Origin: Phalacrocorax aristotelis
Lineage: Eukaryota; Chordata; Aves; Suliformes; Phalacrocoracidae
Direction of reading: 5' to 3'
NCBI RefSeq assembly: GCF_949628215.1
Contig: NW_027441196.1
Span: 62,001 to 126,000, forward strand
Length of the DNA stretch: 64,000 nucleotides
The notes beneath the pieces are model-generated. The model saw only the letters and a list, made by a program, of their open reading frames with translations, was not told where the DNA came from and did no database searches. Shown in pieces: positions 11,970-24,600 of this stretch. Position 1 is the stretch's first letter. Every line of letters starts with the position of its first letter. A program made the translations under genes and the position numbers.

Positions 11970-13800
11970 CAGCACCCTGTGGCACACGGGGTACCTCAGG
12001 AGGATGAGGACCTCGCCGCTCAGTGCGAGTTGCACACTGAGCCTGGAGCCTCTGCGCGGGACGACTGACCCTCTGCACCCACAGCGGTGGTCACAATCGC
12101 CTGACAGTGACATCCTCCCTATGTCATCGCCTGCTGAGCCACAGTGACACACGCTGCCTCCCAGGCAGCCAGCGCCACCCCACTTCTCTGAGGACAGTGC
12201 CGAAGGGAGGCGCTTCAGCGACCTGTTGCTGAATTTGCAGCTGCTTCCCCCCTTCCCCAGGACCAGCTGCCTCCGCACGCACAGCTCGTTGCTAGCACTG
12301 GTCCTTTCCCCTGCAGCTACGCAGCCTGTCGCCATCTTCCCAGTAGGCTGGCTCCTTTCTTGCTCCCTTACTCCCTCCTCAAGCCCCGAGGTGTCCCACC
12401 TCGGACACGGGAGCCCTCCAGCTCTCCCTTCCCTCCATCCGCACAGCGCCTGCGACGGACAGCGGCCTGCCTCTGGCAGAGCCAGCAGCTCCTGAGCTGC
12501 CACGTTCCCTGGGCTGGGTGAGAGCTCCAGCACGTGAAGCCAGGCCCCTCACCCCTGACAGCAGCCAGGGTTTCCCAGCGGAAAGGGAGGCCGGGGCATA
12601 CGCGCAGGCGGCCCCACAGCTGCCAGATGGCAGAGGGGAGGCCATCAGAGAGACCGTGGCGGAGCAGCAAGCAAGCCTCCCGCAGCTGCACGACCGCATT
12701 CTCGGCTGTGCCGAGGCGCTGTGCCCAGGTGCCACCACTCTCCCCGGATGATGCCAGAGGAGGGGGGCAGGGGCCATTCACAGCGAGTCAGCAGGAGATG
12801 CTGTGCCTCCTGGGACACTCGGCACCACCCGCGTGTCCTGCCTCCTTAGCTCCTGCCACGAGCTAAGCTACATGCGTGTATATACATATACATAGGCAAT
12901 TGTTTGTGGCACAGCCACAGCCTCCTAGCTGAAGGCACGACTGGCCGCTGAAGGAGATGCCACACATACTGACGCTCCCAGCTGCCAGCAGGGAGGCCAT
13001 TACGTACAACCAGAGGGACCCCAGTCCTGCCTAACGCCTGTGCGAAGAAACAGAAGCTTTTGGACCAAAGGGCGTGGCACGGCTGTGAGCTCAGCATGCC
13101 TGATGTTCCTGCGGTGGCCACGGGAATTCTGTGCTCAGGATGTGCCAGGGGCAAAGCTGCATATGCAGAGCTCCTGCAGGTGACTGAAGCCCCTGCCATT
13201 CTGCAGTTCCCTAAGCGAGCTGCAATCCGCCAGCAAACTCCGGCCCATCTCAGTGAGCACACCTGTAGCCGTGCCCACAATTCTGGAGTCTGCCACAAAC
13301 TGAGAGGGGCCTCAGCGTGAAGCGCAGGGAACCTCCACACGCCACAGACCTACAGAGGAATTCAAATTATTATCACAAGTGGTAATACAGGATCAATCAC
13401 GCCTAGACCAACTTTTAGCAGCACAGGATACTGTGCGCTGTATGTACATTATTGAATAACAGCTGCTGGATTTTTATGTTTTATAGGGTTTTTATGTATA
13501 TCAAGAGCAGAAGAAATTAAACTGCTAGAAACTAGATAAAGACTCATTTAAAATTTATTACATTGAAGAAGGCAATGTAATCGGAGTGGCTAACCTCTTG
13601 GCTCCCACGCTTAGGCAGAGGACTGTGAACTAAAAGGATCTGAGCTGTTGGATTCACTCTCTTGTGTTGTTTTTTAAGGACAGATGTGTTTTTACAGTGT
13701 TGCAGTACCTTACGAACTCGACTTACGACTTAAATAATGAAAAGCATTGTGTGACCCTGACAGTCAACTGAAAAGGATGGACTGCTTGGAAAATCTCATG
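11970..13800. other. Upstream flank of ADCY10-like gene, no gene recognised
   Basis: Directly upstream of the start codon the sequence is moderately GC-rich without a clear TATA box. On the minus strand the frame of exon 1 stays open upstream to about 12,533, but the start at 11,969/11,966 matches the family length. From about 13,330 the base composition shifts to AT-rich. No coding exon, RNA gene or known repeat was recognised. Confidence 0.4.
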
Positions 13801-14499
13801 CCCTAACTATTGCACCAGTTCCTCTGGAGGGCATGAAATTGAGGCAGACAGAGGTACATCTGGTTGACGCTGCCCAGCGCTGGCAGTGTCCAGTGAGCCT
13901 GCCCAGCTCCACACCATCACCCACCAGCTGGGACAGCCCACCAGTCTGGGAGGTGGTGCCAGGGCCCATCGGGCCAGGCGCAGCTGGTGCAGCTCCACAG
14001 TGGGGTGCTGCTTCCCCCTGTGTTGCAGCTCCCTCACGGGGTGCAGCTCCCCACCATGGCTGCTCCCTGTCCCCCTGCCTATGGATGCGGACAGCAGGCG
14101 CTGACAGGGACGCTGGTGCCCCACCACCTGATGGGGCTGCGATGAGGGCATAGTCCAGCAGGAGTGCCCATCTCCCACGGGCTCCTATGTGCTGCACATC
14201 CCTGCTCCACCCGGCCCCCCGCCACACGGGCAGCAGGCAGGCAGCAGCAGGCAACAAGTGGGCAGCAGCAAGCGCAGGGCATCTGAGGACACCAATGTGC
14301 CCACCTTGGTGCTTGAGTGACGCAGCAGCTCTGGGGATGCTGGGGGACAAAGTGCCCTGCACCCGCTGCCCTCCTGCCCACTCCGACTGCTGCTGATCAA
14401 GAAGGCACAGAGCATGGATCCCCGTGACATGCTACCCCACGACAGGCTGATGCACCCTCCCGTCGATTCCCTGCTATCCCTCGGGCCCTTGGGGGGCTC

Positions 14500-14700
14500 A
14501 TGGCTGCACCCACCCTGCTGGAGGAGCAGGAGCAGCCGGTGCCCATCACACCCGAGCAGCGGCCCCAGCAGGAGCGCGTGAAGACGCCGGCCCAGGAGCA
14601 GCAGGAGTGGGCGGCCCTGCAGGTGTCACTGGGCCACCTGCAGGTTTTTGTGCCGAGGGAGATCGACATGCAGATGGCCGACAAGCACAGCTACCCATAA
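14500..14700 (+). CDS. Unrecognised small ORF followed by a poly(A)-like signal
   Basis: A 66-codon frame beginning MAAPTLLEEQEQPVPI is acidic, Gln-rich and probably helical, and ends at a TAA. An ATTAAA hexamer lies at about 14,820, 120 bases after the stop, followed by a T-rich stretch, which is the arrangement of a terminal exon. Upstream sequence (13,800-14,500) has further open but low-complexity frames rich in Pro, Ala and Gly. I do not recognise the protein; it could be the last exon of a larger gene or a chance frame in GC-rich DNA. Confidence 0.22.
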   Translation: MAAPTLLEEQEQPVPITPEQRPQQERVKTPAQEQQEWAALQVSLGHLQVFVPREIDMQMADKHSYP

Positions 14701-15539
14701 CCCACCGGCCCAGCACCGGCCCCCATAGCACCCATGCGCAGAGGAGATCCGGAGGCAGAAACCTGCACCCACCTGCTACAGCCCCAGCCTTCCCCCAGAT
14801 CCCCATATCTTGCTGAATTCATTAAAAGAGTTGGGTGTTGCCTTTGCAGCACCTCTCTCTGCCTGCCATCATTTGCTCAGCAGGAGGGAGGGCAGGGCGG
14901 TTAATGCAGCCCCTGCCCACCCCACGGGTGCCTGAGCTGGGATCGGGATGGCTTACATACATATTTTGTTCTATAAGATAATATTATTTTATCTTGGTAA
15001 ATACTAGGTTGATTAATTTGGAAATAAATATTTTGATATTTAGAAAGAGGAAAATATTTTTATATAATTTGTATTACATATATGTCTATGTACAATATAA
15101 CAGACATACCTATAAATACATACATCTCTATAGGTGCCTATGTATCCCCCCACAGAATACACAGAGGGAAAGGGGAGGGGGTGTCAGGGAGGGACTGGGA
15201 TGCGGGGGAGGGGTGACATGACCCCAGGGGCCCAGGACTCACCGCAGTTCCTGCTCTCTGCACTGCCAGGCACATGGCACAGCTCAGGCACTTCTGTCTC
15301 TGTCTGTCGGTCTGTCCCTCCCTCCCTCTGCTGCAGCCCCGCTCACCCGACTGCCTTCCACCTCAGGGAACCCACGGGTGCCTCACAGCTCGCACCCCAG
15401 GAGGCCGCCCCGAGGCACAGCTCAGGGAGGCCGGAGCGGGGCCCAGGCCCAGCTGGCTGCTGCCAGGACAGGCCCGGGGGCGGCCTGGGGCTGCGGGACA
15501 GGCCTCGGGCCACGGGCTGGGGCCGGGGCAACATGGCCG

Positions 15540-15812
15540 CCCGGCAGCCCCTGCCCCAGGGCTCCAGCTCCCAGCATGCCCCGGGGCGCGCCTTCCCGCC
15601 GCCCGACCCTGCGCGGGCACCGCCCCCCCAGCCCGAGCCCGCCGCCCCCCCGCAGGCCCCACGGCCGCCTCCCCGGGGCTGCCCAGGCCCTGCTCCGGGA
15701 CACCCGCTGGGCGGGGAGGGGGCAGGGGGGAGACAGCAGCAGGCAGACACACAGAGGGAGCAGGAGAACAGGGCGCAGCTGGGCAGGGAGTGGAGGAAGG
15801 AAAAATCCTGGT
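15540..15812 (+). promoter_or_regulatory. Promoter-like CpG island with ZNF143/STAF-type motif (copy A)
   Basis: The block CTCCCAGCATGCC (15,568-15,580) resembles the core of the ZNF143/STAF element of many CpG-island promoters, and ACATGGCCGCCC lies 30 bases upstream. A consensus donor (CCTG|GTAAGG) follows at about 15,810, so the segment could be a promoter plus an untranslated first exon. No acceptor or coding exon can be tied to it. Confidence 0.3.
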
Positions 15813-16395
15813 AAGGAGCCGGCAGAGGGACAGAGGGACGGAGCGAGAAACAGATGGAGGGCAAGGGGGCAGCGGGGCTCCGGGCGAGGGAGCGGGACAG
15901 GGGGTCAGAGAGACGGTAAAGGCACCAGGAGAGCGCAGGGACAGAGACGTGGCAGAGGGAGCGGGGCAGGGGGACAGAGGGGAGAGGGGCGGAGGGAAAA
16001 GGCAGCGGGGAGAGAGAAAGGGGGAGGCCGGGGCGCAGAGCGGGACACAGGGCGAGGGGAGGGCGGGAAACGACCCCGAGAGACTGAGGCAGAGAGGGCT
16101 GTGGGTCAGGACAAGGAGGCGCAGAAGGGCACAGCAGCCGCGGCCTCCAGGGTGGAGACGCAGGAAGAAGAAAAGCAGACAGGAGCAGGACGGAGGCCCC
16201 GAGAGCAGCAGGGCCAGCTGAGTGGGGAATACAGGCGGGAGAGAGGGCACAGGCTGCAGGACACAGGGGAAAACAGCAGCCAGGAGGGAGGACACGGCAA
16301 CAGAGAAAGGAGAAGGCCAGGGAGCGGGAGAGAGGTGTAGGGAAAGGAAAACAGAGTAACAGGCTACAGGACAGACAGGGCGGAGTTAGACAATA

Positions 16396-16450
16396 CAGGC
16401 TGGGAGTCAGAGAGAAAGAAAGAGAAAGAGAAAGAAGGAAGGAAGGAAGG
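16396..16450 (+). repeat. Purine-rich simple repeat (GAAA/GGAA)
   Basis: A short run of GAAAGA units passes into four GGAA units. It sits inside the diverged 3' part of copy A and has no counterpart of the same length in copy B. Confidence 0.75.
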
Positions 16451-16710
16451 AAAAGACAGAAATAACCAGTGATGGGCTAAAGATAGAGAGGGAGGAACTG
16501 AAAAATGGGGTCAGGGAGCCAGACAGAGAGCGATGGGGAGAGAGCAAAAATAGCAACTCTGGGCAGCTGCCCCATTTCTCGATCACTGGCCAGGAACTGC
16601 ATTACCGGGAGCCTTCAAGAAATGTGCTGCCTGTAAAAGCCCTGCCCTGGGCCCAATCCTGCGTCCTAATATTGGTGACCAGCATCGCCTTGCAGAGTGG
16701 CCAGGACTGG

Positions 16711-18640
16711 TTTTTTTGTTTGTTTCCTTGTTGGTTTTGCTTTTATTTTTTTTTTTAAAAGTACTATTTTAGCTCTAAATAGAACCTGCAAGGAAAAAGG
16801 AACCAGGCGTACCAGGTCAGACACGTTTAAAGGCTGACCCCATTCAACAGCCGCACAAACCATCAATCATTCCTGCTGCAACACTCCACTGCCTGCCTGC
16901 AGATACAGGCAGCCGCCCTGTTTCTAGCACAGTCCCCAGGAGCAGCACCATGGTGCAGCTCTACAGCCACACTGCCTGCAAAATGTTAAGCACAGCTTAA
17001 TTCTGGAGAGTTTCCCCTCTTTTTAGGCCTGCTGGTTAAAGACTCCTCCATCGAGAGGTGGCTCAGGACCACACCAGGGCCAGCAGCGCTGCTCTCTGCA
17101 TCCCATGGCAGCGATGGGCAGGGAGAGAGGTTGTCAGATCCCGGGGTGAGGAACAAGTGCAGGGTGTCAGGGTCACCCCTGCCTGGGTTTTCCCAGCAAA
17201 GCCCCAGCTGGTGCCGGCCCTGTGCTGCAGTCGCAGGGCCGAGGCTCAGGGAGCCGGGCATTTCTGGGGGCACTGCACTCTGCTGGGCCCCACTGCCAGC
17301 TGCGGGCTGCCCTGGGCTTCCCTCCCCATTGTCTCCAGCTCTGCTTTCTGACCACAGAATGCCTTGCCTGCTTCCCACAGCTGTCCTGACCCATGTCTGC
17401 AGCTTGTACATGGGGTCCATGTCACACAGCTGACTTGGGGGTGGCGGGTCTCTCTTGTGGCATTCCAGGATTGGGGACAAAACAAACCAAATTGCTCCTT
17501 TCAATCTTTGTCCCCAGGGACACCCAGTGGAGACCTACCGTGCACAGGACAGCGTCCTTCAGGGACGTGACAGCCGATTGCAGAGCAGTGCTGAGACCCA
17601 CCTGACGGCAAAGGCGCCTGGTGACCTGCTCTTCCTGGGCCCACCAAAGCAGCCTTCCTCCAGCCCTGGTTTTGGTGAGATCTGGAGGAGCACAGAGATG
17701 TTTCTCCGGCATCCAGGCCTGAAGAGGTTTTCCCAGTGTGTCTGTGAGAGATCCTGCTCCCAGGAAGCACCTCCCCATAGAGCAAAGGCCGTACCCAGCC
17801 ACCCGTGCTCGGTACGGCTGCCCCAAGGGGCCTCGCAGGGAGGACGGGTTCATCTGCCCTGTGGCTCTGGCACAGAAATGATGAGCCGTAGCCCCGTGAT
17901 CATGGCTGGCCGGTTCCAAGGCTCCAAGTGCCCTTTCACCGGGAGTGTTGAACCCCGGCACTTTTTCAGGGTGGCCCTGGCCCTGGAGAAGCAGCGAAGG
18001 AGCAGATGGCAGGCTGCCTTGCCCTTCCTGCGCAGTAGTCTGCCGGCCCTGGTGTTACGCTCTTGTCTCCTTCAAGGTTAGTTCGGGTTGCCACAGAGTA
18101 CCTGGGAGCTCCACTATTGTAAGCATCCAATCCTAATCTGGGAACAGAGCAGGGCCTGGAATCTGTAAGAGGGTCAGGGGAGTTGGTGGGGAAAAACGGC
18201 AGGTATTGGTTCTTCCCAGTTCCCCGAGGGCTGCAGCAGTTCAGCGAGCTGGAGAAGGCAGCAGCCTGAGAAGAATTGAGCCCTTTGAGCAATGGCACAT
18301 TCTGTTCCCCTCCAAAGGGGAAGATTTCAACCCTTCATTTCAATAGTTCAGCCTTGCAGCAGCTGTGATCTCCTAGAGGACATCCCATGGGGCTGTTCCC
18401 ATCAGTCCTCGCCGGCTCTTCGCTCTGCAGATTTTCCAAGGGGCAGTCCCTGGGAGCGATGGGAGTTCAAATGTACAGCAGCAGAGCACCAGGGACTTGT
18501 GGGTCTTCCCAAAGGCTTGCAGTTAAAGGGTTTTTAAATTCTGCAGGAATGTAAAGGATTTGTAAATGCTGCTGCCCTCCTATTTCAAGTTGGTGGCGGC
18601 AGGGGCATTGCGGCGTTCTTTCCCACCTTCTTCCTTTCAG
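16711..18640. other. Intergenic or intronic, no exon recognised
   Basis: Several open frames occur on both strands, but none resembles the MROH family or another protein I know. The upstream MROH exons that should precede 18,641 were looked for here and not found. A stretch near 17,960-18,080 reads VALALEKQRRSRWQ after an acceptor-like TTTTTCAG, but supports nothing further. Confidence 0.35.
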
Positions 18641-21600
18641 GTGCCAGAAGTCCTGCACATCCTCCACAGCTGCATGCAGACCATGCGACAGAGCACCCAC
18701 AGGCCCCTCCTGCTCCAGGCGGTGCGTCTCCTGGCCCGCTTTCACCATGAGCCCGTGGTGGACAGCCTCCTCCAGAAGCGGCTGCCCGTGGACAGGTCTG
18801 TGCACTCCCACCTCGCCCCACTGTGGTTAAAGACAGACCCCGTGGCTTGCCTGGGTGAGGGGGAATCCAGTGGAGAAGAAGGTCGCTTGCCTCCCAAAAG
18901 GTCTGAGCACTGCAAGGCCGTGTGCTCCCGTCTCGGGAAGGAACCAGGCATCATAAGCCCCACTGCTGATGAGGAGAGCGTTTGGCCTCTAGTGAGGGCA
19001 CCGCAGGTACCAGGGATGTGAGCTCAGGGGTGAACGTCTCTTCCCCTGCAGGGACGCGATGGAGCTGTGGAGGACCTTGGGGAGAAGCGTCCTGGGGGTT
19101 CAGGTCCTGAAGTACTTAACACAGAAATTAGAGGCAGCGGGAGAGAACAACCCTGGGCCCCACTCCTCCGCTCACCAACCGGACCACAGCCAGGCTGCTC
19201 TGGAGTCCCTCACGGTATGTTCGAAGGCAGAGGCATCCCCGCAGCTTTGCATCCGCTGTCTAACTATCAAATGCCTGGGGGGACTGCACAGGGGCGACGT
19301 GCCAGGGCGTCTCAGCGGTGCCGCTGTAGAGGGGCTGGGGTGCTTCGCTGCTGTCCCTGGCATGAGACCTGCAGGCAGCAAGAGCCCCCAGGGGAGGCAG
19401 AGGGACTGCGCTGGTGGGCAAAGCCCTTGTTTAACAGGTGGTTCTTGGCTGGATTTCCCTGTAGCTCCTCCGTGCCATCTCCGAGGTGGTGTTCGTGCTG
19501 CCAACCGAGGAAAGGGTCCGGCGCCTGCTTCCCCGCCTCCTTCCAGGCCTCCTGGGTGAGGTCAGCAAGGTGCTGGGGGAGGAGATGCTGCTCCCCCCTT
19601 TGAGATGCCGGAGGGGACTCTTCCTCAATGTACCGAGAAGTGAGGACAAGCCGTGCAGGTAAGGAGCAGGAGGGGCAGGGAAGTTGGGGAGCTTTACTTC
19701 CCCACCCAGGCGTGTTCGTCTGTGGTGCTGAGGGAGCACTTTGGCCTGCCCTGTTTCCTTGGCGTGGCGGCCGGTTCAGGGCTGTCTTGGCTTCTCTTCT
19801 TTCCTGGAGAACCATCTGTTCCCAGAGAGGAAGGGGTTGTGGGGTTGGCACCACCAACTGCTCTCATCCTGCCTCCTGTGCAGCCTTGACGGCAGCGTGT
19901 CCTTCTTCTCCCTCCGCTGACCGGGCAGAGACCCTGCGTGGGGTTGGCCCAGCCCACAGACGGGGAGACCCCTCCTGGCCCGGGGGCGGTGGCCCAGCTC
20001 CGGCCATGGCCATCTGTGGTCTGGTGTCCTAGAGACTCAGCTCGTCTAATCTGCGGCCTGGCAGGGCATGACCAGAGGGCTTGGCTGTAGCAGCAGAGAT
20101 CCTGCCTGTAAAATCTGTCGGTGGGCGGACCCATTGGGTCACCTCCTCACAGCACTGGACTCTGCCCCCGCTCCTGGTCCTCAAGAGCTGGGGGAAATTG
20201 GAGCTATCTGTGACCTGCAAGTCCTGCTGCATAAAATGCTGGCGAGACGAGCCCTCAGGGAGCACCTTGGGCATCTGGCATCGAGTGAGCCCAGGGACCC
20301 TGCGCTGCCAGTGGCTTGAGGCATGGCAAAGGATGAAAATGTCCATTTTCTGAGAGCTTTATGGACTTGAATGCTACCAAGCGTCATTTCAGGGGTACCT
20401 GGCCTCCAGCACGGGGCCGTGTGGGATGAGCGGAGCAACACCTCCCACGGCGGCAGAGCTTTTTAGCTCCACCACAGCAAATCTTCCCCAGAAGTGCTGC
20501 GATTTGCGATGTCTTTGGGCTTTCTTTTTGCCAGCCCTTACCGTGAGGCTCTAGAGCTGGTGCTGAGCAGATGCATGGAGAAGAGGTGGCTGCTGCTGCT
20601 ACGGAGGCAGGGAGCGTGGGCGTTTCTCGAAAACCCGCAGGCTCATGCCGATGGTGTGTGCCTCCTGACGAGGTGAGACCCCGGGGCTGCGCCTCACCGT
20701 CCTGTGGGCGGCTGTGCCCAGGGAAATGGCTGCCAGGACCATTCCCGTGTGCCCAGGGAGCTGCCTTGCAGGGCTGAACAGCGCCCGCGTCGGAGCAGGG
20801 GAGGTTTGGGGTCGTGGCCTGTGCCCTTGCCGCATGACTGTGTGTCGCCTTCTTGTGCTCTATGTGCAGCGTCCTGCTTCGCAACCAGCTCGTCTCAAGG
20901 GGAGTGATATGGGCCCTTTCCCAGTGGCTGAACTCCCGCTCGGATAACCTGCAGCTCACGGCAACGGCTTTCTTTGCTGAGGTGAGGCAACAGGGCGGGG
21001 AGGAAGGCTTCAGAGGGCTTCTCTTAGGAAAGTGCTGCTTGGGATGTCTCTTTCTGAGGGAAGAAGGTGCCAGGAGAGAGTCACCGTCCAGTGGATCCAA
21101 TGGATCCTCATTTCTTTGAAGCCCATTCGCGTGCTGTGCCTGGGCTTGGCTGGCACCCTGGCACTCACGGGCATGTTGCTTTATTGTAGCTGATGAAGGA
21201 CCCCCCGATGATGGAGAAGAAGTTCCTGGAGAGTGTCCTAGGCATCTTGGTGGAGAGATCACAGCACGGAATCAGCGCTGTGCAGCAGATGACAGCGAGA
21301 GGCCTGGGCAATGCAGTCAGGAGAACACGCGAGGAGGTGAGACCAGCTTTTCCCTTCTCTGACTGCAGCCACTCACTGGCAGGAACCTGGTGGAGAGCTG
21401 CACGGGGCTTTGAGAGCTTGGCCAGGCTAGCAAAGGCAAACGGGGCTCTTTCCTAAGGCCACGCTCCTTTCTCTGATGTCCGCAGGGTGGCAAAGGGGGA
21501 CCTGGCGCCAAACAAGGCTTCCTGGGCTGAGATCCCCTCTGAGCCGGTTTCTAGCAACTTCAGCCCCTGGCAGATGAAGGGTTCCTGACCAAACACTCTT

Positions 21601-24600
21601 GCCCGTCAAGGAGTTAGAGCCCCCTAACAGTTCCCCCGAGGGGGCCCAAGCCTGTGCTGCCCTGTGCATCTCCCTTGGCCTCAGGAGGAGCTTGGCCGGC
21701 TCACTGCGACCAAGGAGCCTGCAGGCAGCTCCCCCATGTACCAGGGCTTGAGGCCTTGTAGGACAATCCCGTAAGGGCTCAAATGGCCAAACCGGCCTAA
21801 CCCTTCCCACGGGTGGGGTCTGCACAGCACCCTGCGTGGGGATCAGAGGCGCAGGCAGGGCTGCACGAGTCAGGGCTCCCAGCACCTGAAGGGACTGCCT
21901 TTATTAGCCTCTCTTTCTCTGAAGTGCTGGCTCTGACAAAGAGCATGTCAGAAGAGATCTTAGAGAGTCTCGAGCCCCTTTCCTGAGGGGATCAGAACAG
22001 GCCAGCGCCTCCTGGTGCAAAACATAAGCAATGGTAAAGAGGCGCTGTTTGGGCCAGGACTCGTGAGAAGCTTGTGGGGTCTTTGGCTTTGCAGGTGCGA
22101 AGGCACAAGGAGGCCATTCTGGAGGCGCTGCAGAGGGGCCTGAGGGACACCACCTGTCCCGAGGTGGCTGCTGAGAGCATGCTGGCGCTGGCTGAGGTGG
22201 TGAGGAAGCTGAAGGCAGAGGGCTTGGGGTCTGCCTTCAAAGACGTCGCCAGGTCCACCAAGATGTTCTTTGAGGCTGTGAGTGAACCAACTCTTTCTTC
22301 TGCTTGTCTGAGAGGTGGGGGCGGGGAGGGAGGCGGGACGGTGTGTGCCCAGGGCCTCCCCGTGCTGCGTGGAGGCTCTCTGCTGGCTGAACATCTGCTT
22401 GGACCCTTTCCCCCCACTCTTCTGCGGGTAGGGTGGGCTGTGCTGTCAAGTGCCTGTGTCTGCCCCAGGACGGCAGGGTTTCTCGTGCGCTCCTGTGGTT
22501 TCCCAGGCATTACATGGCTCCCCTGTGATACAAAAATTCGCGGATACTATCTTTCAAAGTCCGAACCTCCCCGTAAGAGGAAGCGGAGTATCCAGAAAGT
22601 TCCCGAAATAAAACTCAATAGCAACAAAGTCACTATTAAGCAGGCATCCTTTATTACAGCGCTGGGCAGCACTGGGGATTGATCCACCATGAGTGCTCCA
22701 GTGATTCAGTAAACTTCTAAAGATGATATACTATAAAGTCATACATATTAATGAGATTCAGGAGGATTCATTAACATATGTAAAAGCTCAAGCTGCATGC
22801 ATAGTTGTCCTTTTAGTGGTCTTTGGGAGTCCTCCAGTGGTCTCTGATGGTCTTCCTCACCTGTCCGCTGGCTGAACTTTGGGTTTCCTTTGCCCATATA
22901 TAGTCATTGAATGAGCTCTTCGGTCCTTTAGCCTTGGACTGTCACAAGGGGTTGATTTAAACTAGTTCCTCGAGTGCTTATCTCAGCACTGGTGTCCTGA
23001 GTCTCTGTTATCAATGAATTTACGAGCTTATTCACTATCTTTTTAATCCTGTCTGGCACCAAGTTGCATTCATCAAAACCCTGAAACTATCTTTGCAAGG
23101 GAGGAAACCACAAGAGAACAAGGATGCTTACAATAAGGACTAAGTCAAGGACTGTCAGGGGTTTAGTTCTTTCATTCCCCCCTTTTCTTTAAGCTTTGTA
23201 AATTCCTTTACAAAGGTTCTAAATTTTCATATTTCATTATCTTAGGTAAAGCCCAAACTCTTATTGCCAATTTCTTTAGCTTATACCACAAACGCTAATT
23301 GACGACACTTAGTATAATAACAAATGCTAACAATATCAAAAGCGGGTGAACTAAAATATTCAAAGTTTTCTCTGCAGAGGGTGAGTACCCTGAAAAGATA
23401 TCCCACCAATGATGGGCAGTATCAGATTCAATTTGACTCGACAGTCAGACAAGCTTGTCTCCAGTTATTATTGTTTTAATAATAGATTCAGCTAATGTTT
23501 TGTTTCGTTTTCCTAAATGTTCTTGAAGTTTCTGTGATTGATTCAAGATTTCATTTAATTTCTTCAGAGATAATCTTGCATGACTTAAATTTAAGCTCTC
23601 ATAATGCCAAAACATTGCTACTTGTTCTTCTGTATATGCAAAAAAATGAATAGGTTTGTCCATGCCAAGTTAAATGGGTTATGTTCTTGAGACATCCTAT
23701 GAATGGGGTAGTTACATTGTATTGTTCAACTACTGATCAATTGTTAGTTACTAAACACACATATCTGGCATTAACTTCTACAAACATTTCGAACACATTA
23801 GGAGACAAGATCGTCCATTTACAATTGTTAACAGAGTGTTCTAATAAGCAGGGTTCATATACGCGAGATTGTTGTCCACACAAGATTCCATCAGAGGTGG
23901 TTTCACAAAGATCTAAATCGTATGTTTTGTTATTGTTCCCAATATACTTCCCTTGGAATTCTGGTAACCAATATTCTGGGTTCCCTTGACTCAAAAAGAG
24001 GGTTGGCAGAATTAAATATTTACACATTACTTCGGGGTCAGTTATATTATAGTATACTAATTTCCTGCACACCATCTATCATAACACTGCACAAATTGTG
24101 AATAGGCTTTTATCCAGTGTCTAGGTAAAACCCATTGTCCAAATAATTTTCTCCACATAAACTCATTATTACTCATCAAGTAGGACTGCACCTTATTCTT
24201 TTGTTCTAATTGCCACATGACTTGTAGAGTACAGACAGTCCAGTCCACAAATTTTGTCAAATTTTTAAGTGATTGTATCTGGGTAATTATACTCTTATTA
24301 AAGAGATATAAGGACTCTTTATCATATTCTAAATTCTGTATCTGAGGATTAAAGGTGGTTGGCATCCATTCAGCCTAAATCTTGATTGCTTGAGCTACAT
24401 CGAATCCTGCGGTTCCAACTTTACTCCTTAAAGTTTCCAAATCTACTGAATTTAGTAGTCCTAACCCAGTTCCTGCACCTCCGAGTAAAGTATCATACCA
24501 AGCTCGTTTTACTTTGCAGGGAGGGGTGGCTGGAAAAGATATGTTAAAGAACAACATATGCTTTTGCCTTATCTTTGCCTCATTCTTACAAGTGGATGGT

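Larger units (their letters stand above)
15377..16710 (+). repeat. Duplicated GC-rich block, copy A
   Basis: Positions 15,377-16,165 match 47,157-47,945 with no difference that I could find over 789 bases, in the same orientation and 31,780 bases apart. Beyond 16,165 the copies stay recognisable to about 16,710 but with many substitutions and indels. The first 350 bases are CpG-rich, then the sequence becomes purine-rich with GAGRG and GGGACAG motifs. Long frames run through both strands; they are Pro/Ala/Gly- or Arg/Gly-rich products of composition and not convincing proteins. Confidence 0.9.

Noticed and set aside
13796-14362. 188-residue minus-strand frame
   Set aside because: Low-complexity Ala/Pro/Gly/His sequence with a competing plus-strand frame; no domain or splice support.
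15274-16340. Overlapping 300-residue frames in the GC block (and at 47,027-48,252)
   Set aside because: All frames on both strands are open because of composition. Products are Pro/Ala- or Arg/Gly-rich with no domain, and the frames cross the boundary where the two copies diverge.
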